Origin: Lasiosphaeria ovina
Lineage: Eukaryota; Ascomycota; Sordariomycetes; Sordariales; Lasiosphaeriaceae
Direction: 5' to 3'
DNA length: 64,000 nucleotides
NCBI GenBank assembly: GCA_033439765.1
Contig: JAULSN010000006.1
Location: forward strand, 3,348,001-3,412,000
Part shown: piece by piece, positions 1-11,654 of the stretch
Numbering within the stretch: position 1 is the first letter of the stretch
Layout of the letters: every line of letters begins with the position of its first letter
The notes under the pieces: model-generated
Told to the model about the DNA's origin: nothing
Databases searched by the model: none
The model's input: the letters and a program-made list of their open reading frames with translations, nothing else
Made by a program: the position numbers and the translations under genes

Positions 1-3000
1 CTATCAGCATATCGCTGCTGCCATCCGCTGGCCGCTGCCCATGGCTGCCTGTTCCCGCTTCCGCCCTCGCCACCCACTCGTCCAGGCTAACGAGAGCAGA
101 CGGCAGCTCGAGGTCCAACTCGCCCGCAATGGTCGACATGACGCCGTGCCAATCCTGCCGCACGGGGTTCTCGACGTGGTAGATCAGATCGACGGGGGAT
201 GGGGACAGCAGGATCTCGGACATGGCTGCAGCCGCAGTGTCCACCGGCAGCCAGGAGAGGGTCTGTGTTTTTTGTCAGTGCGACTCGGAAAGCCAACCTC
301 AATTTTCCGTGTGACCTTTGGACGTATCTTACCCCTTTGAGATTCGGCAGCGCTGAGATGCTGCTGCTCTGCGACAGCTTTATCAGGGCAGGGAAATGCT
401 CCTTCGGGTTCCAAATAGCCCCCGTGCGTGCCCCCGAGATCTGACCCAACCGCACGCTCGTCACCTCGACCTGCCCGCGTAGCTGCCCTGCCACCTTTGC
501 CAGGATCCGCTCGCACACCAGCTTGGCCTTTCCGTAGCCAAAGTCGTTGGTGCTCTCGGCGTCATCTAGGACATCCTCCGGCACAATGTACGAGCCCCGC
601 GAGCGGTGATACTGGCCAACGACGGCGATGGATGACACAAAAAGTAGCCTTGGCACTGCACTCCTCGACGAAGGGCGTTGCTCGGAGCTATCTCGGGCCA
701 GCTGGACTAGATGGTGCAGGAAGAGGAACTGGCTCTCAAAGGACGGCATTGTTCGCTGAAAGTCGACAGGCCACGCGCAGTGCAGTATGTGAGTGACGCG
801 CCTGCAGAGGCTGGCGTAGGCCGAATCGTGAAGACCCAGGAGAGGCTTGGACGGATCTGCCTGAACGACGTCAATCTTGGCTTCGTGCTCAGGCAAGATG
901 ATGGCGCCCTTGGACCTCGCGTTTTTGATCTGCGCGTTGACTGTCTCCTTGACCTCGCCATTGACAATGCCCGGCACAACTCCCCCTCCCCGGTGTCGAA
1001 TCAGGCAGATTACTTGTTCCACGTCGGGAAGCGATGCCAAATGCGCAAGGAAATACGACCCCAAGCTGCCGCTGCTCCCCGTCAGCAGGATGACATGACG
1101 GCGACTAGGGTTCGGCAGGATGCCGTATCGCGTGACATAATCGTCAATCATGGCCTGCTCGGATATTCTGCCGGCTGCTCGTTGTTGCCCAGCAGGCCGT
1201 AATGCCTCTGCCATACGACTAATCGTGGGATTTTTGTACACAAAATCCATCTTGACTTCGTCGGCTGGCAGGAAATGGGCCGTCGCTGCTTGACGACTCA
1301 CTGCTCGCTTTACAGACCTCCGGATGCGTGCGGCCTGCAGCGAGTTTACCCCAAGCTCGAACAAGTCGTCGTTGTAGCCCCAGACACCGTCTTTAACGCC
1401 TATGCTGTCAAGTTCATTCTGAACAAGTCCCTTGAGGCTCGCTTCGAGTCTTTCGGGGTCAAGAGGCGGACCACTGTCGTTGGTGCTGGAGTCCACATCG
1501 TCGTAGGCCTTTTGTATCTCTGCCTCGAACTTGCGGTAAGCTTCTTTTCTCAAAACCGACCCCTTGTCGGAGCGGGGGAGTGGCTTGTCAGGCGGCGCCA
1601 CAACGATACTGGCCAGGGATGAAAGTTGAGCATGGCTGTCCATCTGGCGTCCCGCTTCGACAATGATAGGCCAGATGGCGGCTTTAAACGCCTCGATATC
1701 CTCAGCGCCTACCCCATTCTGTGCTGCGGGCTCCACGATGACACCTAGCTCAAACTGCCCATCACCAAACGCTACCGCTGCCTTGACCAGCTCGCTCTCG
1801 GACAGCATCGACTCAAGGATGCGCGGCAGTACTTTCTCCCCGGTAACGAGCACGATCAGGTCGTCCTTGCGGCCCACAGCTCGGAAGTCACGCCCTGGGT
1901 ATTTATCACTCGTGATAAGCCAGTCCTGCAAGACAAATGGCCCATCCCAGTTGAACGGCACAGCTGTCAGCTGGTAGTACTGCTGGGAACCACTCCCGGT
2001 GGCAGCGCCATCCTGCGAGATTGGCTCTACCTTGATATCGAAGCCGTCGTCGCGCAGCCTCCAGTACCGCCAGTCGTAGTCAACAGGCGGGACAAAGATG
2101 GGAGCTAGCGGCCCGATCTCGGTCGTCCCGAAGTGCGCGAGCACCTTCACACCCGCGGCGGCCAGCTTCTCGCCCACGGCCAGCTTGAGCGGACCCCCGC
2201 CACACGCAACAAACTGCAGCGGCAGCAGGGCCCGGATGCCTTCATCGAACGGCAGGGCGCAGATCTCGTCGAGCACGTGTGGGACGGTCATCAGCGACTT
2301 GGCGCCGAACTGCTCAATTGCTCGTGCTGTTGACAGCCCCGTCGGAACCGCATGCACCGGCGGCAGCAAGAACGGCTTGCCGATGGCGAGCGCGAGGCAC
2401 GGCACGACCAGGCCAAATCCCTGTTGTGAACCAAAGTCAGGTTAAGTGATGTTCTAAGCAGAGGAACGGGATCCTGCAAATTCACTCACGTGGTATAACG
2501 GGAGAGTTGACATGTTCAACGTCCCTACATCCTCCTCGTCGGTGCGGATGTGGCTGTGTGCGTAGCCCAGCAGATATTTGTGCGACTGGAAGATGGCCTT
2601 GGGCAGCCCCGTGGTGCCTGACGAGTGCAGAATCAGCGCATCGCGGCCGCGCTCGTCGAAGTGTCCCGGGGGGCACACGGTGATTTTCTGCTCTGCATGA
2701 GAAACGCGCCCGTTGCTGATCTCGTCTCCAGCCCCTCTCAAGTCGTCCTGGAATGGTCGCGCTATTATGTGAATCGTGGTTTCGGAAGCCGCTGGCGCTG
2801 AAGCGGGAGTGCCGGGTGCACCGTTCTTAGCCGGCTGCTGTGACCCTAGAACGTTGGCCATGCGCGGCGACATGATGATGGCCTGCGCCCGGATCGTATT
2901 GACCAAGTGGTCGACGGCCACCGTGCTCAGCCGTGCGGATAGCAAGGCTACCTGCGTCGCGTTATTCTCTATTCCACTTCCACGTGCACCATGTGATTGC

Positions 3001-3440
3001 GGTTATGAGGTTGGGCTTACAGGCACTCCCAGGGCCATCAGCGAGAACAGGTGGATCAACAAGCCCAGGTCGCTGTCCATGAAGAGCGCAACGGGCGCGC
3101 TCTTCTCGGCAGGTCTTTCGGCCAACCCCAGCTCCGCCTCCAGTCTCCTCGCACAGCGCCACACGGCGTCCCGCAGCTGCCGCATGGTGACGGCGGCCAC
3201 GGGTGGTGGTGCATCGGGATCGCTGCCCTCGGCGGGCTTGGTCGCCTGGTAGCAGAACAGGGTCTTGGGGTTGGTCTCGGCATTGTATTGGATCAGCTCG
3301 GGAACGCTCCGCATGCGCGTGCCGTCGGTGGCTGGCGACTCGTGCAGGTCGATCGTGGCCGGCTTGAAGTCATGGTGGTTGCCGTGGCTCCAGCCGTTGC
3401 TCCAGCCGTTGCTGCCGTTTACAGCCGAGAGTGCGGGCAT
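1..3440 (-). CDS. NRPS-like carboxylate reductase (A-T-R), 3' end beyond the window
   Basis: Activates a carboxylic acid as the adenylate, loads it on a phosphopantetheine arm and releases it reductively as an aldehyde (family knowledge). Exons on the minus strand: 3440-3021, 2951-2490, 2420-333, 262-<1; the three introns are 69, 69 and 70 bp and all phase 0. Adenylation domain: SSGTTGLPK core motif in exon 2, FGTTEIG near residue 391 and the A10-type lysine near residue 580. Thiolation motif LGVNSL has its Ser near residue 654. The reductase domain has the NADPH loop TGSSGSLG at about 741-748 and an SDR-type YxxxK at about 923/927. No condensation domain is present. The last exon reads WLPVDTAAAA then YHVENPVRQDW, typical of the C-terminus of these enzymes, and is still open at base 1, so perhaps 50 residues are missing. 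Likely partner of the polyketide synthase at 41-49 kb; the substrate is inferred, not seen. Confidence 0.9.
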
Positions 3441-4067
3441 TTCGACGAGTGGTGCGAACTTTGGTGTCTTCCTTGGGTCTCTGCTTCGATGGGGAATGTA
3501 TTATGCGGGACTCGGTGGCCTGTTTCTATTGTCCGTGGAGCTGAAACGAGCTGTCATATTGCATGTTGGCACAGCGTTGAGGTTCCGGGTCACGGGCCCG
3601 GGCTGGTTACTCCGGTCCCAAATGCCGGGACAGATGCAGCTGGTGCACGCTGCCTCGTTGCCTTGTCATGCAATGCTGTGGCCCAATTTTAATATCGAAA
3701 TTTGGAATGTTCTATTTGGACTAGCAATGGTTACCCGGTTTTAAGACCTGGGGAGGTCCGCGCCGCCGGCATCGCCATGGTTTCTGGGAATTTGACCAGG
3801 TACTTTCCCGATGCCCTCTTTCCCCCTCTGCCCGAGTCGCTATTGCCTTCCATGTCGATGTCCGAGAAAATAGTTTAATTGCATCGGCATGCTCCGGGCA
3901 GATCTTTAAATCACGAGCTCGAACTCGACTTCAAGCAATGGAATGGCACGGATACGTTGTTTTGTGTGTGCAACGACTTGCTGGCAAACAAAAACCAAAA
4001 ACCAACCGAGCAAATAGCGGGTAAAAACAAAAATCTCTCCGCACATGCACGCAAAAAACAAAGGTTT

Positions 4068-4179
4068 GACAACTGAGGGATTCGAACCCTCGCTCTTTCG
4101 AACTGCCAAGGAAGCTTTCCATGCGGTAGCATGTCGGGATTTCCTGAAGACAGCGCCTTAACCGCTCGGCCAAGTTGCC
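4068..4179 (-). tRNA. tRNA-Leu (anticodon CAG) with intron
   Basis: The minus strand folds as a class II tRNA. Acceptor arms are GGCAACT and AGTTGTC with one G-U pair, the D arm is GCC/GGC, and the anticodon stem is CTGTC/GGCAG with loop TT-CAG-G. The long variable arm is GTTC/GAGC closed by GAAA, and the T arm is GAGGG-TTCGAAT-CCCTC. A 34-nt intron (about 4109-4142) sits one base 3' of the anticodon, the canonical nuclear position. A T-rich run follows the 3' end, as expected for a polymerase III terminator. It lies between the NRPS-like gene and the P450. Confidence 0.93.
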
Positions 4180-4830
4180 TGTTGCAAGCTAGGTTGTTGC
4201 TTGCTTTTGATAAGTTGTGGGTAGGTAATTGCAGTATGTGGGATGGGGCGGTCCTGCGGTGTTGTGGATCTTGGGTGGACTCGGCCGGGTTGTGAAAGCT
4301 TCTTGTCTCCAGGCATATGATTGGGCACGAGTGGGGCATTTGTGCGTAATTTGTTTGGCAATGGTTTGCAGTGTGTGTTCTCCTGGAATTTGCGCGAGGT
4401 TGCGGTTGCTAATTACTTTGGAGCTGAATAAAAATCTGTATTTAATTACAGAGATATCGCGGATAGCAAGTATTAAAATAAAATGGTTCATAGTTCATGC
4501 TTCACATATTTAGTTCACTGCCACTTTTGAACTGATAGTCATTACTTCGTTTGCCTTTATTGCGGGACTTTGAACGCGGAAATTGACAATTACTTGTTTT
4601 AATTGGCCTTTTTCACGAAGGGGAATTATGTTCAAGGCCGTTTGTTTACTTTGCGATTCTTTCAGTAATGTATTTTTGTTTGCGACAGACTCTTGGCTTG
4701 CCGTTACTATAACGGCAAGATTGAGATTCGCCCCCTTACTAGCTATCTTATAACTTTGTTTGTTCTGCTTTCCAAACCTCCTGCATTGTCTAGAACCCCC
4801 CCCCCTTTTGGCCACTTCCCGAGCTGTACC
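4180..4830. other. AT-rich intergenic stretch
   Basis: No supportable gene. The part from about 4400 to 4770 is clearly AT-rich. A C10 homopolymer tract near 4797 lies just beyond the stop of the neighbouring P450. I see no clear repeats. Confidence 0.5.
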
Positions 4831-6849
4831 TCACGCCGCAACGCGCCGGAAGAGAAGCGCCTTGGTCGGGTCCGGGGCAATGACGACACCGCTCCAGACG
4901 CTCTGGTACCGCTCTGACTCGCCGTCGGGCATCCGGATGTCGTAATGCAGCAGTAGCTGTGCCAGGATCATCTTGATCTCGTTGGCCGCAAAGTATCGGC
5001 CCGGGCACGCGTGCCGCCCGAAGCCGAAGCTCATATTCTCCTTGGTCACGCTGACGTACTGGTACTGTTCGCGGTTCTTGTACCCTAGCGGGTCCGGCAC
5101 GTCGGGTTCGCGGAGCGCCGAGAAGCGGTGGGGGTTGAAGTCCTGTGTTTTGGCGTTTCAAGGTCAGGGGCTACTCCGCAGGGTGGGTGAAGACAGCAGG
5201 TTTCGTCCCAAAAATTGGCTCAGACTTACATCGGGGCTCGGATAAAGGCTCGGGTCTCGCAGCACGGCCGTGTTGGCCGTCTCGATGTACGTTCCCTTGG
5301 GAATGCGGTCGCCGTTCTGAAGCGTGATGGGCTGCATTGCGTACCGCCGAAAGGCATCTTCCCCCGCAGAGCATCATGGTCAGTTTACGGAGAAGTACTA
5401 GAGGGCCCAGGCTTCAGTTGTGGATGGTACTCACCGATAAACGGGGGGTTCAGTCTTTGAGACTCGCGCATGACACTGTCGACAAGCTTCATGTCGTAGA
5501 GCGCCTGTGTCGTCATGACGCCGCCGCTGTCGGCCAGAACAGACTTGATCTCGGCGCGCAGCTCCTCCACCACCTCAGGCCGTATGGCAAGGTCATAGAA
5601 ACTAGAGTGCGGATTAGTGACTGCTGCGTCTCTAGTCTGCAGCAGTTTTAGATGCAACTCACAGATTCGTCACGGCCAAAGACGTCGTGTGGATCGCAGC
5701 CAGCAGGATAAGCAGCAGCATGTCAGTCAGGTCGCCGGCGTCAGTAACGCCACTCGCCGCCGACTTCTCCATCAGCCACTGGAACAGATCGTCCGCCGGC
5801 GGCGGCACTGCATCTGCATCGTCAGCCTTGCGCCTCCCCTCTATGTCCATCCGCCGCTGCTCGATAACGGGTCGCAGAAACGCCTTCATGCGCCTGCGGT
5901 GTTCGTGCACGCGGGCGACCTGGGGCACGAGGGGCGTGGCGGCGGCGACGGACCGCAGCCAGGCGGGCCAGCGCTTGAGCGCGGCCGACGCCGCTACCAG
6001 GTCGACGGTGAACTGCACCGCGCAGTGCATGTACTCGGCCTCGCGGCACAGCTCGGGCCCCAGGAAGATGTTGCCCGACACGATGGCTACGATGCGCAGC
6101 AGCACCCCGCTCAGCACGACGGGTGTCCACTCGGCACCATCGCAGCCCGCAAGCTCCGACGCCACCGTGCGCGCGACCTCGTCCGAGAGGCGCGGGTTGA
6201 TTCGCCCTGTAGGGGAGGTCAGATGTTGTCTATGACGGTGGCGGTGTGGTATTGTGGGGCGCTGCTCTCACCGAGGTTCCTGGTCAAATCGACCTTGACG
6301 ACGTTGTTGATGATGGTGGTCTTGTCTTTAGACGGGAACAGCCGGACATGGTTATTCTCGAACGTCTAATTGCGAAGTGGTCAGAAAACACTACCACAAC
6401 TCTGGCCAAGATAAACGGCTCAAACCTTCTCGAAGGCCTTCAGGACATCCAGCTCGTTGTCTGGCCGGCGTCGCAACTCGTCGAGGTAGCAGTTGGGCAC
6501 AATGAGATGATCGCCTGCGTGACAACACGATGTCAGCGATGGGATGCTCATGCAAAAAAAGCATACTCTCAGCATATGGAACTAAGGATTTACCATCGGG
6601 AGTTGTGAGACGGTAGATGGCCGTCTTGAACTGGCGATATCCCTGATCGAAGAGGGCCGCCGCATGGGACAGGTACGCCTTGCCCCTTTTGTCGGCACCG
6701 CCGTATTCGCCGCCCAGCAATGGGTACCTGCTGGCGAGATACCACGCCTGCTTTGTAGACCATAGCCCAGCCGCGAAGAGGAGAAACAAGGCGCTGGCGG
6801 CGACATAGCCAAGCTTGGTGTCGAGGGTTTCAAAGACGGAGGAGGCCAT
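4831..6849 (-). CDS. cytochrome P450 monooxygenase, 529 aa, seven exons
   Basis: Membrane-anchored haem monooxygenase, probably a tailoring oxidase of the cluster. Exons on the minus strand: 6849-6594, 6514-6426, 6365-6272, 6206-5663, 5601-5435, 5357-5230, 5142-4831. All six introns (60-87 bp) keep the frame. The N-terminus has one hydrophobic anchor at about residues 13-27. The I-helix oxygen-activation motif reads LAAIHTTS, a form common in fungal CYP68/ent-kaurene-oxidase-like families, followed by ExxR as ESQR. The haem loop is FGFGRHACPG with the ligand Cys at about residue 472. Length is normal for the family. The start ATG at 6849 is followed directly by the anchor. Family placement is by motif style only; the substrate is unknown. 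Confidence 0.92.
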
Positions 6850-7377
6850 TATTGCATTCTGGCCGCGGCGTCAAGAGTGGGAATGGCGTAGCTTGTTTGT
6901 GCAATGCCATGGGTTGAAAACACAAGGGCGGTGCGACGTCTTGCGAGTTTTTCTACTTCACTTCAAGTAGCATACGTCCCGTCCCTCCGGTGTCTGCGGC
7001 ATGCACGACTGCAGCGGTTAAACTGCCGTGCTGCGCGGTGCTGCATCCCCAAATCAAATCCCCATGCCGCCCACTGATGCCGCATTTCTGTGAGGGGTTC
7101 CTCGAACTACTGGTAGCAATATTACACGGGCCTCCGTTCGGCCGGTAGTTCCTGTCGGGGATCAGTCTTGGGATACCGAGGTGATTTACGAATTCGTTTC
7201 GTCGTCAAGAACTTTGGACAGACAGCATTGTGAGATGCACCGCATTCAGCCTCCATATTAATCACATGTAATCTTAAGAAGAAATGAACTGTGTGAAATG
7301 TTTCGGAAAACAGGGAAAACCATTTCATGGTTTATCTCCGGATCTAAGTAGCACGTGTACATACAAGCCCCTGCCCC
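6850..7377. other. Intergenic region between P450 and MFS gene
   Basis: Holds the promoter of the P450, which reads leftward from 6849, and the 3' flank of the MFS gene, which ends at 7378. No conserved ORF, tRNA or obvious repeat was seen. Confidence 0.4.
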
Positions 7378-8907
7378 TTATATGCGCCTCCAGTTCCACC
7401 CAGCCTGGACGCACCTGCTGAGCAAAATCAAGGCCGAACCTACCCCCAGAGCCAGCCCAGCAAAGATCTTGAGGTACAGGTAGCCGCCGTCGTCCCTGCT
7501 GACGAGGCCACCGGCAATGGGGTTGCTAGTCAGGGCGGCGATGCTGATGACGCCAAACGTGGTACCGAGGCGGATACCCATCTCACGCACCTCGGGCGAC
7601 ATCTGCAGCACGAGCGCGGGCGTCATGCCGACAAACGTGCCCGATGTGAAGCCGAACACGGACGCAAAAACGACCGTGGCCGCCGTGCTGTCCGTCGGGG
7701 CGGGGATCCACAGCGCCAGCACCGCCACCGCAGACAGCGCCGTCGTGACGATCATGACGTTGAACCGACCTACCTTGTCGCCCAGCCAGCCGGGGATGAT
7801 GCGGCCGAAGATGCTGTTATAACGCAACCGCAACCGCAATAGTCAGCGCAGCTCAGGTGTCAGAAGCAGAAGTAGCAGTAGTCCTCACCTGACACCATTG
7901 AGAATGGCGATCTGGTAATTGGCCAAGTCGGAGCCCATACCGCGGTACTGGGCCTCGAGCACAAGGAAGTTGAAGGGGACAAACATGCCGCCCGAGAAAA
8001 AGGCCAGGCCGACGGCGTTAAGCAGAAAGGCTTTCTCGCCCAGCGGCCGGAAAAAGGCCATCAGCTCCCAAGGGGTGGGCTTGGGCGGGTGCCGGGACTC
8101 GAGGACGAGACAGGCGATCACGAGTAGAAACAGGAACATGAAGGCGCAGATGCGTAGCGCCCACGCAAAACCCACCAAGGGGCCGAGGCGCGTCACCATG
8201 ATTCTGCCGCACAAGTGTCATGTTAGCGAGAGCAAGAGTGACAAACACAAAAAGGGGAATAGAGAGGTGAGAAAAGAAATATGAAAAGGGGCATGAATAG
8301 AGGGTAGAAGAAAGACGTACGGCAGGATGCAGGCACTCAGAGACGAGCCCGAGGCGACGATCCCGAGGGCCAGGGCGCGGCGGTGGTGGAACCAGCCGCC
8401 GACGGCGCCCATGGCAGCGGAAAAGACAGCAGCGGCGCCGATGGCGCTGCAGATGGACTGGGACAGCAGGATCTGGTAGTACTCGGTGGACAGCGAGGCC
8501 ATCATGAGGCCGAAGACGTGAAACAGGGTGCCGGCGTAGAGCAGGGGCTTGGGGCCGTAGTTGTCGTAGAGCTTGCCGTGGATGGGCATGGTCAGGTACA
8601 TGACGAAGACCTCGATGGACGGAATCCAGGCGACGACGCCGGGTGGGTAGGCGCTCAGCTGGTTCTGCTGATATTGGGCCTCGAAGATGCCGATGCAGTT
8701 GATCCACCCGAAGCTGCAGAACAGGCAGCACCACGCGCCCAGCACCGCGCACCACGCCCGGAACCCGCCGTCCGGGGGAGGTGAAACCGCGGTGGTGGCG
8801 GGGCCGAGTTCGGGGCCAGGTGGTAGTTGATCCGACGACGACGAGGGAGACCCTGCCGACAGCGGCTTGAGGTGTTTTTCGGCATCTGTGTCCGTGTCGA
8901 CAGCCAT
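7378..8907 (-). CDS. MFS transporter, monocarboxylate-permease type, 445 aa
   Basis: Plasma-membrane major facilitator protein resembling fungal MCT-like permeases, which often sit in metabolite clusters. Exons on the minus strand: 8907-8321, 8203-7889, 7813-7378, with introns of 117 and 75 bp (both phase 2). The N-terminal 45 residues are hydrophilic and Pro/Ser-rich. Then comes PPDGGFRAWCAV, the entry to the first membrane segment that is characteristic of this family, and about twelve hydrophobic segments. An RIIPGWLGDKVGR block after the middle of the protein matches the MFS cytoplasmic loop between transmembrane segments 8 and 9. The protein ends soon after the last helix. It could export the cluster product or import a carboxylate; the sequence does not decide this. 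Confidence 0.9.
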
Positions 8908-9276
8908 TCTTGGAAAATGTGGCGTTGGTTAATTAGAGATTAGAGTCAAAAGTGCATCTACCAGCAGCAAATGCTGTGCGAAAAGCGTGTCTGCTCGCTA
9001 TCTCAGACTAACAGCCCAGTTTTGTTTGTCTCGCGAAAAAGCAAAAAGGAGAGGCTGCAGGGGGAGCCACGCAGCGCGAGCCTACCTGGTTGATTTCAAA
9101 TCAGCGCAAACGGCAATGCTTTTCGCTCTTACCGACAGGAAGGCACGCAGGTCTCGTCTGTAGTGTCACGGTCCGAATGCGCAGCAAATGATCTTGAAAC
9201 GCTCTTTCCTAATCAGGAACTCGTGCAAACTCGGTGGGTGCTCGGATTTCCGCTAAATCCGTAGCGGCCCAGAGTA

Positions 9277-9590
9277 TAGTCAGACCTGCAGATAACGATT
9301 AGAGATATAACGATTTTCTCGGATAAGAATTTCTCAAATAATCGTTAAAACCCTGCTGGGTAACACATACAAATCGTTATAAAGAAGAGAACTATAAGTG
9401 GGTCTAATGCGGATAATAGGCGGGTCTAATCGTAACGATAAGAGGGTATGCCCCACAATTCGGTGAGCACGAGCCACCTATGCGGTAGGTGGGGTATTTA
9501 TAGGGCATATATGAGGAATGCCCCACATTTGACATTAGCGATCACCTCTCTTTAACGATTAGATTTCTGTGCCTAAGCAGGGTCTGACTG
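9277..9590. mobile_element. MITE-like element with TA target duplication
   Basis: A 314-bp non-coding segment. The left end reads TAGTCAGACC-TGC and the right end, read inward on the other strand, CAGTCAGACCCTGC, flanked by TA at 9275-9276 and 9591-9592. This is the layout of a Tc1/mariner-type inverted-repeat element. The left terminal base differs (T for C). Inside are direct subterminal copies of TAACGATTAGA and two copies of ATGCCCCACA. It carries no ORF, so any movement would need a transposase in trans. It ends about 200 bp before the SDR start codon. Confidence 0.7.
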
Positions 9591-9788
9591 TACGCCCTCT
9601 GTTCCCTCCCAATTTCCTCTTGCCAGCACAAGCCCAAAGGAGCTGCTTCCCGATCCATTCCTTTGCCAAAGTGCAGCCAGTACGAAACCTAAACGAGCGA
9701 ACTTCCACTTCCTGGACACCGCAACCCGAAACCGAAGCCACCCCCACAGAACCCAGTGGCATTCCCCTTTCCACTTGCACTGCACGCC

Positions 9789-10603
9789 ATGTCCCTCAGC
9801 GGCAAGGTTGCTCTCGTCACTGGCGCGTCCACCGGCATCGGGCGCGCCGTGGCCCTGCGGTTGGCGGCCGATGGCGCCACCGTTGTCGCCAGCTACGGTA
9901 GCGATGCCGCCGGTGCCAAGGAAGTTGTTGACCAAATCGGCAGTGACCGCGCTCTGGCCGTCCAAGCAGACTCTCGCAGCCCAGAATCCCTCGAAAAATT
10001 GGTCGGTGACGCAATTGCCAAGTTTGGCAAGATAGACATTCTCGTCGCCGCCGCTGGCGTTATGCCCACGGTGCCCCTGGCCGGCTTGACGTCGGACGGC
10101 TTCGACGATGTCTTCAACATCAACGTCAAAGCACCGCTCCTCCTATGCCAGGTAGGCTACCGCTGGGGTGGATTGGGGTGGGTAGTTTGGTTAAGATAAG
10201 TAGCTGACCGGCCTCGCCGCCAACACAGAAAGCGGCACCGCACATGCCCGCCGGCTCGCACATTGTGCTCTTCTCGACGACGCTCTGCGCCGCGTCGACG
10301 GTGATGCCGCACTACCTGCTGTACGTGGCCAGCAAGGGCGCCATCGAGCAGGCCACGCGCGTGCTGGCCAAGGACCTGGGCAAGAAGGACATCAGCGTCA
10401 ACTGCGTCGCCCCGGGCCCCACCAGCTCGCGCGGCTTCCACGCCAACCAGACGGACCTGTCGCTCAAGATGGCCGCCGGCGCAACCCCCAGCGGCCGCCT
10501 CGGCCAGCCCGACGACATTGCCGATGCCGTCGCCTTCCTGTGCGGCGACAACAGCCGCTGGGTCGCCGGCCAGACCATCCGTGTCAACGGCGGCATGGCG
10601 TGA
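9789..10603 (+). CDS. short-chain dehydrogenase/reductase, 245 aa
   Basis: Classical SDR oxidoreductase using NAD(P)H. Exons 9789-10151 and 10229-10603, with a 77-bp phase-0 intron. The cofactor loop TGASTGIG lies at about residues 11-18, the NAG-equivalent reads VAAAGVM, and the active site YVASK is preceded by the FSTT segment. The C-terminus WVAGQTIRVNGGMA is typical of the family. The ATG at 9789 has a good Kozak context (cgccATG) and sits directly before the Rossmann fold. The upstream in-frame extension begins only with GTG and is rejected. It resembles the 3-oxoacyl-ACP-reductase/versicolorin-reductase style of fungal SDRs. It probably reduces a carbonyl of the cluster intermediate (inference). 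It is the only plus-strand gene of the left block. Confidence 0.93.
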
Positions 10604-11654
10604 GCGTGTCTGCTGTTGCGAGATTAGTTCAATTGCCTACCTAGCTAGTGCCAACTTATGTCTTGTCTTTCAAGAAATATCCTCATGTGGTCCAAATTCC
10701 CGTCCAGCTGCTATATATTTCGTCTTGAGTAAAACGTCCATAAATTCTCTCCACGGTCGTCTAGTGATCTTGGTTGTATTAGATTTATCCATTATTAAGC
10801 TTTTGCTTCATAACCTAAAGGTGTTGCAACGTGCTCCATGGCCGGGTTTGCGACTCGGGTCGCGTGTGTCTCTGTTGTTTTACCCTAAAGTTGCCCTCAC
10901 CAACCCCAGTCACCCGCCCCGCCCCTAGCCACCTTGCTCAGGCGCTACTCAGGCACTGCTCAGGAGTTGATCAGGAAATGATCAAAGAAATCGCCAAACA
11001 TGGTTCAGGCGAGTAGGCAGTGCTCCGCGGTTCGAATGGCAACTTTTCGCGAGGTCCTAGTTTTTAGGACAGGTGGCCCAAAACTAGGACCCTCCCCCCC
11101 CCTTAAAATATATAAAACCTAGTTTAAGTCCCCTATTAGTTCTCCATTCCTATTTTCCTGATTTATAAAAGTGGAAAAATCTTACTTTTTTAAGCTGAGA
11201 TACTCTCTGAGTAGATTACTTCGTTTTTATTTTTATTAAACGTAGCCCTCCTATCTTAATATTTCCCTTCATGATCATCGGCAGAGTATTTAGGCGCTAG
11301 TGGTATGAGTAAAAAGCCGTTACCTCCCGCTGGCGATAAAGCCAAGCGGGATTATAGGTCCCTTCCTGGCATTGCGGACACAGTCCGACCTCCGGGAGAG
11401 CTCCAAGCTTCAATTGAAACGACTAAATATTCTCTCTCTACTACTTACGGACACAAATTCCTCTGTCGACGAATAAAGAAACTATCTTGGAGTTGATAGG
11501 GCAGTTTAGCAGGAATGGAGCTCCTCACTCAGCCCTCAACATCTCGGAAACTCTGTATTCTATCCTTCGGTACGGACAGTTTCTTCTGCCTGATCTTTCT
11601 GGAGATCCATCAACCCAGAGGGTGCCTTATGCCAAACAGAACTAACCAGTTCAA
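10604..11654. other. Intergenic, AT-rich from about 11100 to 11300
   Basis: The SDR 3' flank is followed by short Leu/Gln-codon-like direct repeats (CAGGCNCTRCTCAGG) near 10940-10970, a C9 tract near 11092, and an AT-rich block. No supportable gene; it leads into the decayed patatin gene. Confidence 0.4.

Noticed and set aside
87..332. Continuation of the NRPS-like frame through 332 to 87 without splicing
   Set aside because: The unspliced text loses all family resemblance. Removing 263-332 (GTAAGA..CACAG) restores WLPVDTAA..YHVENPVRQDW, the expected C-terminus.
9756..9788. Longer SDR starting at 9756
   Set aside because: The first codon is GTG, and the ATG at 9789 directly precedes the Rossmann fold.
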